The translations under genes were made by a program, and so were the position numbers. Positions 13,234 through 28,200 of a DNA stretch of 64,000 nt are shown here, in pieces. Under the pieces are notes generated by a model. The model saw nothing but the letters and a program-made list of their open reading frames with translations. It was not told where the DNA came from and searched no databases. How positions within the stretch are numbered: the first letter of the stretch is position 1; every line of letters begins with the position of its first letter. The DNA comes from Trichoplax sp. H2 (taxonomy: Eukaryota; Placozoa; Uniplacotomia; Trichoplacea), in assembly GCA_003344405.1 (NCBI GenBank), contig NOWV01000003.1, positions 1,054,001 through 1,118,000 on the forward strand, given 5' to 3'.

Positions 13234-16200
13234 TTAACTAACAAATAACATGTTTGTGAAAGCCTTATAATCAAATGCATCGGGAACAATATCTCCGTGA
13301 GCGTTGCGGTAGGGAGGCATGTTATTGACCAAATAATCTGCTTGATCTTTGGTTAACGACTACATTTGATAAGAAAATATAAATTTATGGATTAGAAACC
13401 TACGCATTACTTCTTAAACGAATGTTATTGAAAAGCAAAGATCATATTAGAAATACTGTCGCAATAATAACCTGGTATAATTCCGATCCTATAATGTATG
13501 GTTTATCACCATCGGCTGTTAAGGCTTTGAAAGCATCTTCAACATCTTTCTTTGAGGCAACATTTTCAGTTTCACGGCTAATCATGAACGCCATGTATTC
13601 TTCAAGTGTTACAAATCCATCGCTATAACAAAAATTTATTTCCTTATATGATTTATAATTGCAACAGATCTAAAAACGTCGGCATTAAATACCCATTTGG
13701 ATCAACAGATGCCAAAATAGCTTCAAATTCTGGATCTTTTTCTCCTTCTTCAACAACGGGAAGATCATAACCAAGTGAGCGAAGACATGATTTAAATTCG
13801 GCATGATCCAATTTTCCTGAACGATCTTTATCGAAATGCCTTCATAAAAATGAGTTACGCTTATTAGAAGAGCAGAATAGATATTATTATTAAAACAAAT
13901 TTTTACGTACCTGAATGTCGTACTAAATTCATTTAATTGTTCTTCAGATACACCGGAGCTGTTCCTGTTTACATAATTTCAACATCTTACTACATTTACG
14001 AACTATTAAGGCATGACAAGATTATAGTCTATAGATTGTTTATATACGATATACTGTACCTAGCCTCAATTTGCTGTTCCAAATTATGCTGCATTCTCAT
14101 ACCCAATTGATCGAGTTGGTCCCATTGTTGAGCTAAGCCAACAGTAGTATGTTCGGTGTACCTGTTAAGAAATTTTGAGTTATATATAAGGATCAGCCCT
14201 TTGTCTTATGTTATTAAACGATTGCAGGAAATCTACGTTCTGTACTTGTTATCTAATATCAAGGCTTCCTCCAGTCGAGCTCCTAAATCTTCGATTTTCT
14301 TTAAATCAGTTTTTCGCCTAGTGACTTCAGCAGATATTTTCTGAAATAAATTAGCACAATGTTAGATGATAAGTTGAGAATCACATACAAACGACAATTG
14401 ATGGGCTGCAATACCTTGGTATTTTCTAGTTGATCTTCTAAGCTTCCAGAGCCTTCTACCATATTTGCTCTACTCGAGTAAAAATAAATTGTTGTTTAAC
14501 TGTTAAAAACGTGAAAATATAATTTCCTGAAAACGAAGTCTGATATAGGAATTGTATTACCGTGTCTCTCTTAACCAAGTATGGAATGAATTAGCATATT
14601 TTGCGAATTCTTGTCGCAATTTGTCGTTTTGTAGCTGTCTTTCCTCTTCTTTAGCAAGGTCTCCATCTCTTTCCTACATGGTGTAAGAGATCAATTTCGA
14701 TTCAAAATTCTTAAAGTATATATTGAAACATAAAGACATACAGCAACAATGCTTTGGATATTTTTCCAACTATCTTCAATAGCGTCCATAGTAAACCAGG
14801 TATATCTATTCAAAAGATACGAAGTTAGATCAATAACGTCAGAGTTAAGGTAATGGCTCATTCTGAGATAACATACGGATTGCTAGATCTTGTATATGTT
14901 TCAATCTTCTTAGTTAGATCTCTTAATTGCTGTAAGTTATTTTTTTCAGTTGCCAACGAATCTTTAAATTGTGCATGCTTTCCTCTCAAAGCCTGATAAA
15001 GAGTTTAAATAACTTAGATTCATAAAAGGCTAGTATAATCTATGAATTATTTAAAAATTTAATTACATAAATATACCTGAATTTCTTCAACTGAATTACA
15101 ACGGACAGGATCTGTAAGATCTTCCTCTGCATTTTCGTACCAGCTGTTGAACGCTGAAGCTTTCTTAGCGAAAGTTAAGAATAAATCCTCCAACTGAAGT
15201 CAATGTAGAAGAGTATTTTTCCGTTACATCATTAGGTTATTCATAATAAGTCTAGCAAAGATTTAAGTTAATTTAACATGAAAGATAAATATTACATACT
15301 TCTTTAAATTTGTCTTGGCTTTGCAATAAGCGTCCACGACGATCATCTGACAGATTTTTTAAATTTTCCCATCGATCTGCAACTTTTTTGTGACGGGCAT
15401 GGATGTCATCAGATTTGGCATGTTTCGAATCAATTAGGTCGTCCTTGAGGGATGTAAGATTTGCAATTCCTTCTTGTTCAAAAGCCGCGAGTCCAGAATC
15501 AAAGGTATCCTGGAAGTAATAGAATTACATCATTATTTAACAAATTACTGTTACAATAGCCACTAATTTTATACTCATACAAGCTTAGTAATTAAAGCCT
15601 GAACGGATGATAAATCCTTTCCGTAATCTCCGGATTTTATTTGATTTTCTTTATCATCTAATTTAAAAGTAAATAAAGTATCAAGGAGTTACTTAATAAA
15701 CCATATTGTATTCATTTATTATTTCAATGATAAATACCCAAATTGCAAATATACTACCTATCCAAGATTCAACAACGTCAGCTTTCCACTTAAATTGCAA
15801 GAAATTGTGAGATTCCCTTAAGCCAGCTTTTCGTGTAACCGCAACATTTATTAAGACATGCAGTTTTGACTACCAGTGACAATAAAAAAATTACAAATTA
15901 ATATTCATAGCTTACTCTTGTTACTGTACTTAACTAGGTATTTACAATACTTACATCTAGTGACTGACATCGTGCGGAAATATTATCCGATTGGTAATGA
16001 CCCTATAAGACAAAGTGCATCATTACTATCTGATTTACTTAAATTTAAAATTTCATTTCTTTATCACTTACATCGTTGACTAGTTTTTCGCCATCTCTAA
16101 CGGTCTTCTCTACACGATCACGCCTAATTTCTAGATCAGTCTCAAAAGCTTCATGTTTTTTTAGAAGATTCTATTACAAACAGTAATTGAAACAGTATGT

Positions 16201-19200
16201 TTAATATATTAGCAGCAGATTAAAGTAGCGTGATCACAGAGTTTGATACTAAAAAAACTAAAATGTATCGTCAAGTATCAAATATTAAAGCGATAATTTT
16301 GTACCTGCACCGTTGCCAGGCTATCACCGTAGTCATCGCTATTAACCATAGCGAATTTCTCGTTGATCCAAGATTCCTCTTCTTCGACATCGAACATAAA
16401 TTGCTGATAACCATAGGATTGCTCTAATTTTTCAGTCCTGTTTACGATTTAGAAACAGTCATACGTATGTTATAATTTATTTTAATTGACTTTTTTAAAA
16501 TACATATCTAGAGTTGGCACATAAAAATTAAAATCAGCTTCTTTCACCTTCTTGCAACGGCATCTTTCAATTCCATCCATAGATTGCTGACGCTTTCGGA
16601 ACGATTTTTGATATCAGCTTGTGGATAACTCTCATCGTTTAGTAATTTATCAGCAGTTTCTTGAATGTTCTAATAATGATATCGAAATATTATGGTCTCG
16701 ATGTAAAATAATCAAATTATTATTGAATTCTTACCTTTATGCGATTGTCATGGCCGGATAACTCTGTCTGAAATCTCTGATGGTTTTTACGCAAATTTTG
16801 GACACTTGTAAGATCTTTTCCATAGTCTTCCGAGCCCATGAGTAGCTTCTTTTCACTGTAATAATGTGATGATAAATATACATGGTATAAATGAAATCAT
16901 ACAAGTACGCGCAGTTGTATTACCTTATCCATGTCTCTTCATCTTCGATATCACGATAGAACTGAAATAGTATGTATGACTTTTGTAGCTTGTCGTGGCG
17001 AACTGCGCAAAGACCTTTTACTCTATTTGAAAGATTTACGGGTTTATTTATTTGTTTGACAATAAGATACTCAGGTTACTGCTAGTTACTTGTTAAATTT
17101 ATCAGCGACATCTTTGATCTGTTCCGCGATAGTATCCTTGCCATAATGATCACCAGCAATTAGGTCTTGTCCTTGTTTTTTTAGATCCTCAACACGTTCC
17201 TATTTCAATAAACGTTAAGAGTTAAACGATCGTAGAGGTAATAAGACCATTAGTTACGTTCGTACCGCATGGACTTCAACGTCAGCTAGGAGTACTTGAT
17301 GCTTTTTTAGAATGTTGGAGACGGTTACTAAATCTTTACCGTAATCTTCACCAGTCAGTAAAACTTCGATCTATGCGTAAAATAAATCCATGTTTAAAAT
17401 CAATCTTACATAAAACGGTTTACATCATTGCTCAAATTTGCACCGTAACTATACGCATAAATCATAAGGCACCTTCCATCTGACATAAATTCATTTCGTT
17501 TAAATACTTATCTCTTTGATATAGTAATAGGTGCAAGTATATAGTTTACCTGTACAAACCAAAAGTCTAAGTCCTTCACGGTATTTGTAAATTGTAAAAG
17601 GACGCTAGCTTCCTTCAGTCTTGTGTTTTTTTCCGACATTTGTTCCTTTAATTTCAGCAATTGATCTTCCAAATCCTTAATACGCTTCTTAACATCCTCT
17701 TCGTTACCAGAGCAAGCGTCATTGGCCATAAGATCTGGTAAAAATAAATATTGCTGATTGTCACGTTTACATATACTGCAATCATTACATATTATTCACT
17801 GCCATGTCCGACAGATTTATAACGTATAGGAAAGATGACCAACCATTTCCCATATCAATAACTGCTTTAATACGATCTTCATTTGCAGCTACTTCTGCTT
17901 CCAAAGCTTGTTGCTTCTGCAATTTACTCTGTATAGATTTTAAAACAAATGCTGAAATTTAGTAATTGTTAACTCGGTTAAAATTTTGCACTTTTTGTTA
18001 GCGCAAAATTATTAGCATTATACGATTTCTGACAGGGTTACAGATAATTTACTTGAACGAAAGCTGGATCTTGATAGGAGTCGTCTTGTAGTGATTTCAA
18101 TTTGTCATTTAGCCATCCTTCCATTTCGTCTGCATCGAGATTGAATTGATTTAGGGTTTTTGTTTGTCCAAGTTTAGAGCGATGAGATTCCAACATGTCC
18201 TTTAGTTTATTCCATCTACATGTCAACATTATAGTTTAGACCAAACAAAAGATAGGGATCGCGGAATTATTCCATTTATGAATACCTGTCAAGAATTTCG
18301 TCGCGTTTACTAGCAATAGACTCGGCATCATAATGACCTTCTTCAGTTAGCAGATCAGACATATCCCTTAAGGCATTAATTTTTTCTTCCTGTATACGTT
18401 TAAATTAGCATCGGACATTTAGACAAAAACGAATACTAAATATTTATAAACTTCAGTAGTTACATGGATATAATATTACCTGTAAGGCAAAGGCTTTGTC
18501 AAGATTCTCACGCTTTTTGCTACCTGTGGTATCTTCTTGAGCTGCAATGTCGTATGTAGAGAAAAAATTTTCTTTAACAGACATCCAACTTTCAGCTTGT
18601 TGAGCATCCCTGTGGAACATCTGTATACGCAGGAAAACAAAGAAAATGACTGTTATGCATTGACGCAAAGTACATCTATAAATTCATAATCAATATTTTT
18701 TGTGTCGCTGACCTGTAGGCCAAGACATTGATCAAGCCGCACTTTTCTAAACTCCCAATTGCTGTAATTGAAGAGAAATAAGCAAAATAAATTAATGATA
18801 AAGATTTAAAGAAAAATTAAAAACTTATAGAAGTGCGTACTTTTCTAACTGCTGCATATCCACTTGAATTGAAGATAATTTCTCACTTATATCTTCACTT
18901 GCATAGTGTTCCTTGTCAATTAAACTTTGACCAAAATTTTTTAAATTTTGCAAACTTTCGTCACGAGAATCAATCTCGGTTCGATGTTCCTGAACAAATG
19001 GTAGCATAAAATTAGTTTTTCGATTTCATGAGAACTGGTTCGCATAGCTACGACATTTGTGAAGGTTTAGAATGTAACACCAAGTGTGCCTAATTATGCC
19101 TCTAGTTAATTGTATTGTGAGTACCAGGTGCACTTCAAGAAGGGTTTCAGCTCCAGGAACATCATGAGCTAATTCATTGGATGAAACCAATGAATTCATA

Positions 19201-22200
19201 CCATTAATCCAAGAAGATATATCCCTAATTATCAAATCATAAAACTATAGTTAATATAAAACTACTATATGGGAGAAAATTAATAATCACTAGAACCTGT
19301 GATCATTTAAAAATTGTTGATAGTCCTGAGAGTCGGTTAGTTTGGCTTTTCGTGATGCTGCCTAAATACATACAGTAAAGTAGATATTTTAGTTTTCTTA
19401 TTGTCACTAGACCGCCTTAAATTATGTAGGTTTACCTGTTTCACGAGGTTATCCCAAGCTTCAGCGATTTCAGATTGCTTAGCGCAAATTCTTTCCGCAG
19501 AATCTGGGTGGATTTCCGCTAATTTTGTAGCTTCAACATCAAGTCCTTGAATCTAATTTATTAGTTTTCAGCAAGGTTTGTAAGTCAGAGTAGTTTAAGA
19601 TAAAATTAAAGTAAGTTGCGGGGCATAGCGAACCTTATCTTCTAAGACCGCAATATCTCGTTCAATTCCATCATGCTTGCGCATCAGTGCTTGAACGCTA
19701 GCTAGATCTCGTCCGACTTCATCAGAGGACATTACGGCAACTTTCTCACTTATATAGGACGTCGTCTCATCAGCATCCCTTGGAAGAAATTTTAAAGATT
19801 TGAGAATTATTATCATCACCACAAGGACTCTGAGTTAGGGCTTTAAGTCAGCTATAATACTACCTAAAGAACTTGTGAATATCGTGAGAACCACTCAAGT
19901 CAGCTCTGCGTTTTTCCGTCAATTTTTTGAGATTGTCCCAATTTTCTAACAAATTCTAAATACCCACAGAGAATAAATTATTAATCAATAGATGACATTT
20001 TATGGCAGTCATAGTGAGTCAAACTAACCAATGTTTGTTGCCGAATTGCTTCAGCATCAGAATGACCTTCGTTCTGTAATTTTTGCGAAACTTCATTAAC
20101 TTCATTGACACGTGTTTCATTTGCCTCAAGATCCTAATAAGGAAACAGCAGATATTCCAGTATGATTAAAGAACCCAAATAATTTTAGATATGGTACATA
20201 GGTTTGAGATTTGAAAAGGTACTATTCTTACTTTAAGAAAATCGTCGAACTTTTGTTTTAAAGCTTCAACATGATCTAGATCATTTCCTAATTCAGCTGA
20301 AGTATTGGCAGCTTTCTGTTTGTACGTTTGGTTAATGTTATACATACTTTGATCAACATATCATGTATGATAAAATAGTATATTTTAAGTGTTGTGATAT
20401 TTACTTTCTCTTCGATCCATGTTTCAAGTTCGCTCATTTCACGGCTTAGTCCATGGCGTTTATAAGAGTCTACTAACTTCTGTCGTCTTTCTCTTGCTTT
20501 CTTGAGCAGTGCATTATACCTTTTGTTAATGAAATAAAATTAGATATATTTAAAGAAGGGTGATTTAGGCGATAGTAATCATTACAACCTTAATCTACTG
20601 CACTATTGCACACCCTACCTATCATCTAGAGCTTGTTGGCGACTTGCAACATTTTCTAACTCAACTGGACCCATCATAGACATGCGAGAGACCGATAATC
20701 TCGATACCGATCTTGGCCGTACCGTTGGACTTAGCGATGAAACAGGACTTAGAGGCGTTTCACTCGAATTGTCGGATACCTGCATCAAGATGGAAGCGGG
20801 AACAAAACCGACCTTGTCATCTTTAACAACCTTCCACCATTTCTAGAAGTATTAAAAATGATAACCAAAAAGTGAATAACTTAAGAGATCATATATACTA
20901 TAATTGCATTATATGGGACTAACGGGATTGGCAGCATGCACAACGGATACTACGTCGTCTTTTTGTAACGATAGTTCATGTGAACTATCTGGGTCGAAGT
21001 CTTCTAAAGCTTTCATTTCCGTACCAGGAGGGACTTCCGACGCAGATGGTTTAATATCCTAAAGCGATCATATAAGGGTAATTTAGGAGGAATTACTGAC
21101 AAGTATAGCAAACTGTATATAAACAAAATTCATTTAAAACTGTCCAACAACACTTCTTCATCGACTATTCAAGATTAAAAGGATAGATAACCTTGCATTT
21201 ACTGCTTGCAGTTCTTAAGTTGTCTATCGTTTCCCCGTACGCTTCAATTTCCGATAATACCGCGTCGTGTTTTCTTAATAGTGACTATTTAAGAAGATTT
21301 ACCTTAAGCATCGGCGCAACTAAAGCAAATTATCATAGTGAAGTCTAACCTGAGCACTATCTTCGTCTTTGCCGTAATCAGTACTTGATGTTAGTTGATC
21401 TTTATCTTTAATCCATTGTTCTGCCTCGCTACTATCAGCAAAGTACTGGTGAGTTCGCAACGAGTCATCCAATTCACTTTTTCTTCCAATACATTTGTCC
21501 TTTTAAAATTTATTCAGAATTTTAATAACAAATAAATTTTATCCTTCTATAATTTTTATTTTAGGTGTTATGTTAACCTTAAGCAAATTCCATGCGTCTT
21601 TCAGTTTATTTATTCCGTCATTTATATCGTTCGTTGCATAATGTTCTGGTTAAAAGTAAAAAATTTATTTTTAATATGCGTAAACTAAATATTGCACGAT
21701 TAGTTAAGTTAACTACTTTAATAGAAATTTTAATATCGTCTGTCCCCTTATAAAAAGCATATCGTCTATAGGAATTTTAGAAAATGCTAAGAGATAATAT
21801 ATACATTTATGTTACTTTACGATCATTTCAGAATTCAATTTCTTACCATCATCAATAAGCTTTTGTCCATCTGCACATACAGCATCTATTTTTGTTTCGT
21901 GGTTATCAATCTCGGTCTAAGTAAATATTGAGATACTTTAATGGCGATAACTAGTTCATTAATTCACATTGACATCATTTGTGGTACGTACTTGCATTGC
22001 TTGATGCTTCTTTATTAAACTCTGTACCGTTAGGAGATCTCGGCCATGGCTACCTGAAGAAGCAATAGCCTCTTTTTCTCGAATCCAGGTTTCTTCATCT
22101 TCTACGTCTCTCAAAAATTGAAACAGCAGTAGAGAATCATTAAGTTTTGCTTTTCGTTCTGAGACTGGATCCTGTAAGTTCATACAAAATTTAAAGTTAG

Positions 22201-25200
22201 AGTTCATATCATATAATTGTGCATGAAATTACGAGAGTCAGGGGTGAAAGAGAAATATATATTATAATACCTCAAGTCCTGAAAATCTCAAGGCAACTTG
22301 TTGTTGCTTATCTTTAATACTATCAGCATGGAAATGTTCTTCGGAGATGAAAGCATCTGCTTGTTCTGTAATTGCTTTCAAGGCTTCAGTATGAGCTGCT
22401 ATATCGGCCTCTAATAGGGTATGTTTCTTTATCAAATTTTGTACGCTGACCAGATCCTATATTATTATTAAATACAATAGATAAATTATAACACATTCTG
22501 ATAAGATTATGATATTATCATATTATTTACTCTGCCAATGTCTTCAGAATATAATTGTAACTCCACTTCTGCTATCCAACGTTCCATATCATCAACTTCT
22601 CTATTGAATAGTAATTCTCGATGGGCGTCTCTTAATTTTGAGCCTTTATCCGATGATAAGCGAACAAGTTTATCCCATAATCCATTGATTTCATCTAGTT
22701 TGTCTTCAATTTTATCAGTTTTTGGGTGTTCAGCTTCGATTAAAGCTTTTCCGGAATTATTAACATTGTCTATTCGTGTTCTATTTGCAGAAACTTCTGC
22801 TTCAAAGGCTTGATGTTTACGAAGTTTGCCTTGCATGTTGGATAAGTCCTAGTAATCCATTAAGCATATTTAAAAGTTTGCACTTTATTATGTTATTTCC
22901 CAGGATTGGGAAAGTTTTTATCATATCCTAACTGTAATGTTTCGTTACCTTATAAGAGTCATCACTAACTGTAGTAATCTGCTCATTTATCCACTGAATT
23001 GTTTCTTCTGCTACGTTAACAAAGTTATAATACTGATGAGCATCATCCAAAAAATGCCGTCTTCTTTCCGCTTTAAGAACAGTGTCTTGAATATGTTTTT
23101 CAAGCTACAGCAGTAGAATTTATATAAATTTCTAAGTCGTGATAAATACATATATATATATAGAGATATGTATGCGTATATGTATATATCAATATTAATA
23201 AATCACAGTATATACGAAATAAAATCAATGAATTATATATTGTACACTACACATTAGCGTAATAAGATCAAGGGCTCTTTTAAGTCATTAACCTTGTTTT
23301 TCCGGTTTACGATATCTTCTGTTGCGTAATGATTTTCGTCTACTAACTTATCAGCGCTCTCATAAAGGGTTTTAGCTTTCTCTTGCTGAGTTGTAAAAGT
23401 TGTTTCAAAATTTTCATGTTTTTTAATCAAAGCTTGTGCCGAATCTAAACTCTCGATAGGCATATCTGTTGCTAGTAACGGCTATATTAAGACAAGATTG
23501 TATAATACAAAGAAATTAAGATATATTAAAACTGTAATCGAACATCGGTCACGTAAAATTATAGTAATCACATTCACCTTAATAATGTAGAATGAGTAAG
23601 TTACATTTATGATTTACCTCTCGTTTATCCATCCAACTATCAACTTGGTTAACGCCACGAACATATTCTTGATATGAAGCCATTATTTCGATCACTCCGT
23701 TTCTTTCTTCCCAATCTTCGAGAAGTTCTTCTCGTAAATTCTTTAATAAATCCATCTAGTAACAGTGACAGTAATATACATATATGTATTGAAATAAAGG
23801 CACCGTAATAACTTACAGTAAGAAAAACTTCATTACTAACTTTGTTTTTGATACTGTCTGATGATTGATGATCTGATACAAGTAACTGGTCGCATTCTTC
23901 AAGTAATTCATCTAGGTTTTCATTTCTAGCTCGAATTTCATGCTGAAAAATGCCGCGCGGATAAGTTAGCTTTATAGTAGTTACTTCTAATTTCTGCTAA
24001 GTGAAAGAACTGTAGTTAAAACGTCATAATATTACCTTTAATTCTTCGTGCTGAGCTTCTAAAACATCAGCACTGATATTTTCTTTAGTGATATCTTCTG
24101 CTAGATCGCTTTTCTTTGTGTTCGCCCACATTTCATAGTCTTTGCATCTCGATTGAAGTGACAGCCAGTTTAAACCACTATTTAGCTTAAGTCTCTTCAT
24201 ATTAACCTAAAGTAGATAATTTAAATATTTACGAACGAAAGAGCGTGACGTTTGTAATCCTGTAATTAGGGCACAACAATGGTGTGCTAAATTACCTCAT
24301 CTTTCAAGCTATTCCATTTCTCATCAAGACTATCAGAACCGGCTCGTATTTCATCTTCATCGTCAGGGAATTTATCACAAAGTTCATTTGCTTGAGCTTG
24401 GAGTTGGTTAACCTAAATAAGAATGTATCCGATACAAGATGATGGTAAGCCATTCAATACATGCATAAGTTTACTATACGATTAAACAGTTTAACAGTCA
24501 TCAGAATACTTATCGTAAATCAACAAAGTTGCTTATCTATACAACCTTTTCTTCAATGGCTGCAACTTCATTGCCTATTCTATCATGCTTTCGCTTAATC
24601 GCTGCAGCATTTTCTTCATTAGATGGATCATCATCATCTTTTACTGATGCAAGACGTTCATCGATCCACTGTTTGGCATCTTCGACAGCACTAAAATCAA
24701 GAATAAGAATTTTGTATATAATTTCTTCCTCCAGTAAGTATAATTAAGTCTAGATTGCCCTTACTTTTTATATCTATTCTTCTCTACAGATGCCAACAAC
24801 TTATCATGGCGAATTTGGATAGTAATAAGTAGTTTCTCCCAAGCAACGATTACAGTCTGTAGCAGCAACGATATACTTTTAATCACATGTAGTTAAGCTA
24901 ACCTTGAAATGCTTCGTCAGCTTCCAATAGTTGAAAAGTTAATATACACGAAATAACATCAGTAAATAAGCGATACCTCAATTCTCTCCGTGACAGTTTC
25001 TTTACCGGGATGATCCTCATCAATAAGCGGCTGAGCGACCTCCTTCACGTGCTCAACGCGAAGCTCTCCAGTTTTTACTTCCTGCGATTATTATTACGTA
25101 GGAAGATAATTTAAAAAGTGTGGAAAGATTAAGCTATTATTATGGCTATATATCTTTAACCGGAAATAAAGTTCTTACGTACAATTTGTACTTCTTCGAA

Positions 25201-28200
25201 CTTTTTAAATAAAAATTCAGCATGTTCCAAATCTCTTCCGTAATCATCGGAGCTAGCAACCGCTTCCTAATTTAGGCAATAATTAGAAATTATATCAGGT
25301 AAGGACTATCAGTTAAGTTGATAAATTGTCAATTTAAAAAAATTTGCAGCCTATTCCAAAGGAATGGGAACATTCTTTACCAAAATCGAGGACAACATTA
25401 TCTACAGTTACTGTTATGTGTTGTTAATTTCCTACTAATAATTTAATTACTTTTTCAGCAATCCATGCCAATAACTCATCGACTTCTCGCGTAAAGGCTG
25501 ATAACTTTTGAGTTTCTCTCAATTTTGCTCCTTTGCTCGATAATTTATCATCTAATTCCTCCCAATGATTTAGCAATTGCTTAAGGAGTTCCTACAAATA
25601 TTCAAGCATTTCTCCAATGAAATTTGCAAATACTCAGGCTATCGTATTTCTATTCTATTACGTCAGTTGTAAGATTAGTAATACCAGGATATTAGTTTAG
25701 TATAGTGACATTACAATCTATAATAAGACGCTTAATTTATGGACACCTGGTATTATGACGCATTTTTGAAATAAAGCTCAAACCTGGATTTGTTCGAAGA
25801 ATAGGTGCTCGTTATCGATCATATCACTTCCTTCTTTGACCAGCTCATCTAAAACGTCCTTTTGCTTGGCTATAACCCCTTGAAAGTCTTCATGACGCTT
25901 AACCTTTATCTGGTAAGATAATTAAATGAAATGAAAAAAAATAAGGCAAATGTAATTCAATTAAATTTAACAGCTAGATTAGAACAGATCATAAATACTG
26001 CTAATATTTGAAAGTTTACTACAAGTATGTAGTTCAAATTCGTGTAAGTTTAATAATCTATACTATAGTATACAGCAATGACAATGAAGGAGATATAGTG
26101 ATAAATATAAAGTCATAGCTACATTATTTATGGTTTTATAAAAGGCGGTAGCTAAAGTAATACGTAGTTCTCTGATTTTTGTTCATAGGGTTTATATCTG
26201 AATTTTTTAGTAGAGACTTGCTAATTTTGTACTGTCTGTTATTTAAATATTACTATACAGTAACGAATAATGAATGAAATTATAAAATCACAACGCACTA
26301 CTATAGTAGAGAATTAAATAGACAATACTGCTTAAATGTCTGTTAGCTAAGAAATACGGTAAGTACTGCAGGCCTATAGTGAGATCGAATTTTCACAGAT
26401 TTGGGCATTTATTTGTAACTATTAATAAATATTCAATCTGTTTATTCATATTGTTAATTTTGTATAGATTCCAGTAGAAATAGTAATATGTACAGTATAA
26501 CAGTACCATTGGGTACTGTATTTGTCTCCGATGCATGAAAAAACGATTATAATTCATAAAGTTTTTAATTTGCACCATAGTGTAATGGCTATACGTATTA
26601 TCATAGGTTCTAGTTGTGGCTTCGATTACATTCGTAACATTGGTGTAGGGTAAATAAGGAAATATTATTACCGAATGTCTACGACTCTACGCGTATGTGT
26701 CAATTCAAATCGGCTGACAAACTGTAACAGTACATAAGGTGATGAGAATTTTTTCTTTTGTAGACCCTGTCTCAACTGCTGAACCCAACCCAGAATAGGG
26801 CCAGCCCAGCGTGTGTAGTGCAGTATAGTAATTTATTCGTTTTTATTAGCTATTTAACAGTTTAGTCATACAAAGCATGAATAGATCTTATTTTCGATTA
26901 GCCAAAAATGATTCCGAATCGCAGCAGGGATGTGCCCTTGTGATTGTACAGTACTGTACACAATACCGTACTGTATATACGTATTATTGTCATTGAGGTT
27001 TTGTCTGAACTTTATGATTTCTAGACAGTACTGTTTAACGGTTTTTGGTACCGTACGCACTATGCTCCAGCTTTTCGAAACGTGTTCTATACTGTACGCA
27101 TTCAAAAGTGTAAAGTACTATGGTTAGCCTTGGTACGTATATTGGGGACGCATAGAACCTTGGCTCCTTTTTATTTCCAATATCTGCCTATAATTAATGA
27201 AGTGTAGTACTATGGTTACGCTTGGTACATATATATTGTGGACTCATAGAACCTTGATTCCTTTTTATTTCCAATATCTGCGCTATAATTAATGAAGTGT
27301 TGAACTATACGGTATACCGTGTGATAACATAATCGCACGTCCCCCTTCGTTAATTAACCGCTTGCTGCGATTAACAGTAAGCTAGACACATCCATTGATT
27401 CAACTTAAATCATCGACTGATATATAAATTAGTGCTCAGCTTGCAGACAGAAACTAATTGTTAGCTAACAAACAACATGTTTCAAGATACAGCGTACTCC
27501 AACGCTGTATTTATGACTGTACTACCATAGTACGCTCATATTATAAATTGATCAATAAATGGTATCACCTAGCTTAGCTTTGAGTACGTACTGTATATGA
27601 TGCCAGCTGTTTTGTAAAACAAGCGCTAAATTAACGCGATTGATATCTTCTACATAGGTATTCTAATTTACATCCCCGGTGGTCTGATACAGTAATAAGG
27701 TCAGACTATAAGATAGTTCAGAAAATATCGCATTACTAATTGAAGAATTAGACGAGTTTTCTCTGGTTAACCTCACCCAATCCAAAACTACAGACAGAAT
27801 GTACACTGTACAGTATACAAATACAGTCTACATGAAGGAGATGGAACATTAAATTTTCTAAATAGTACAGTATATGGGTAAAAAGCGATTACGATTGTAC
27901 TGTATTCAGTACTATATATGCTGGAGGACTAATTAGTTATCGCGTAGAAAGAACTTTTCAATTATCCTTAAATTAGCTGATAATGCTCTATGCTATCGAG
28001 ATACTTATACTAGCGTCACGTAAGAAGATATACAAGGAGAATATTCATGAAATCGAAATAACTTGTAGAATATCGTGCCAGAGAGTGATCAGTTTAAGTA
28101 CGGTAATTCAATACTATTTTTTTTAAAGTAGGATTATCCGCCAGAGTCTAGACATTCGTAATAGACTTGTTGTACCGCATAGTATCTTGTACTGTATATC

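Noticed and set aside
22538-22813. 91-residue plus-strand frame within spectrin
   Set aside because: It is the antisense shadow of a long spectrin-repeat exon (22848-22530 minus).
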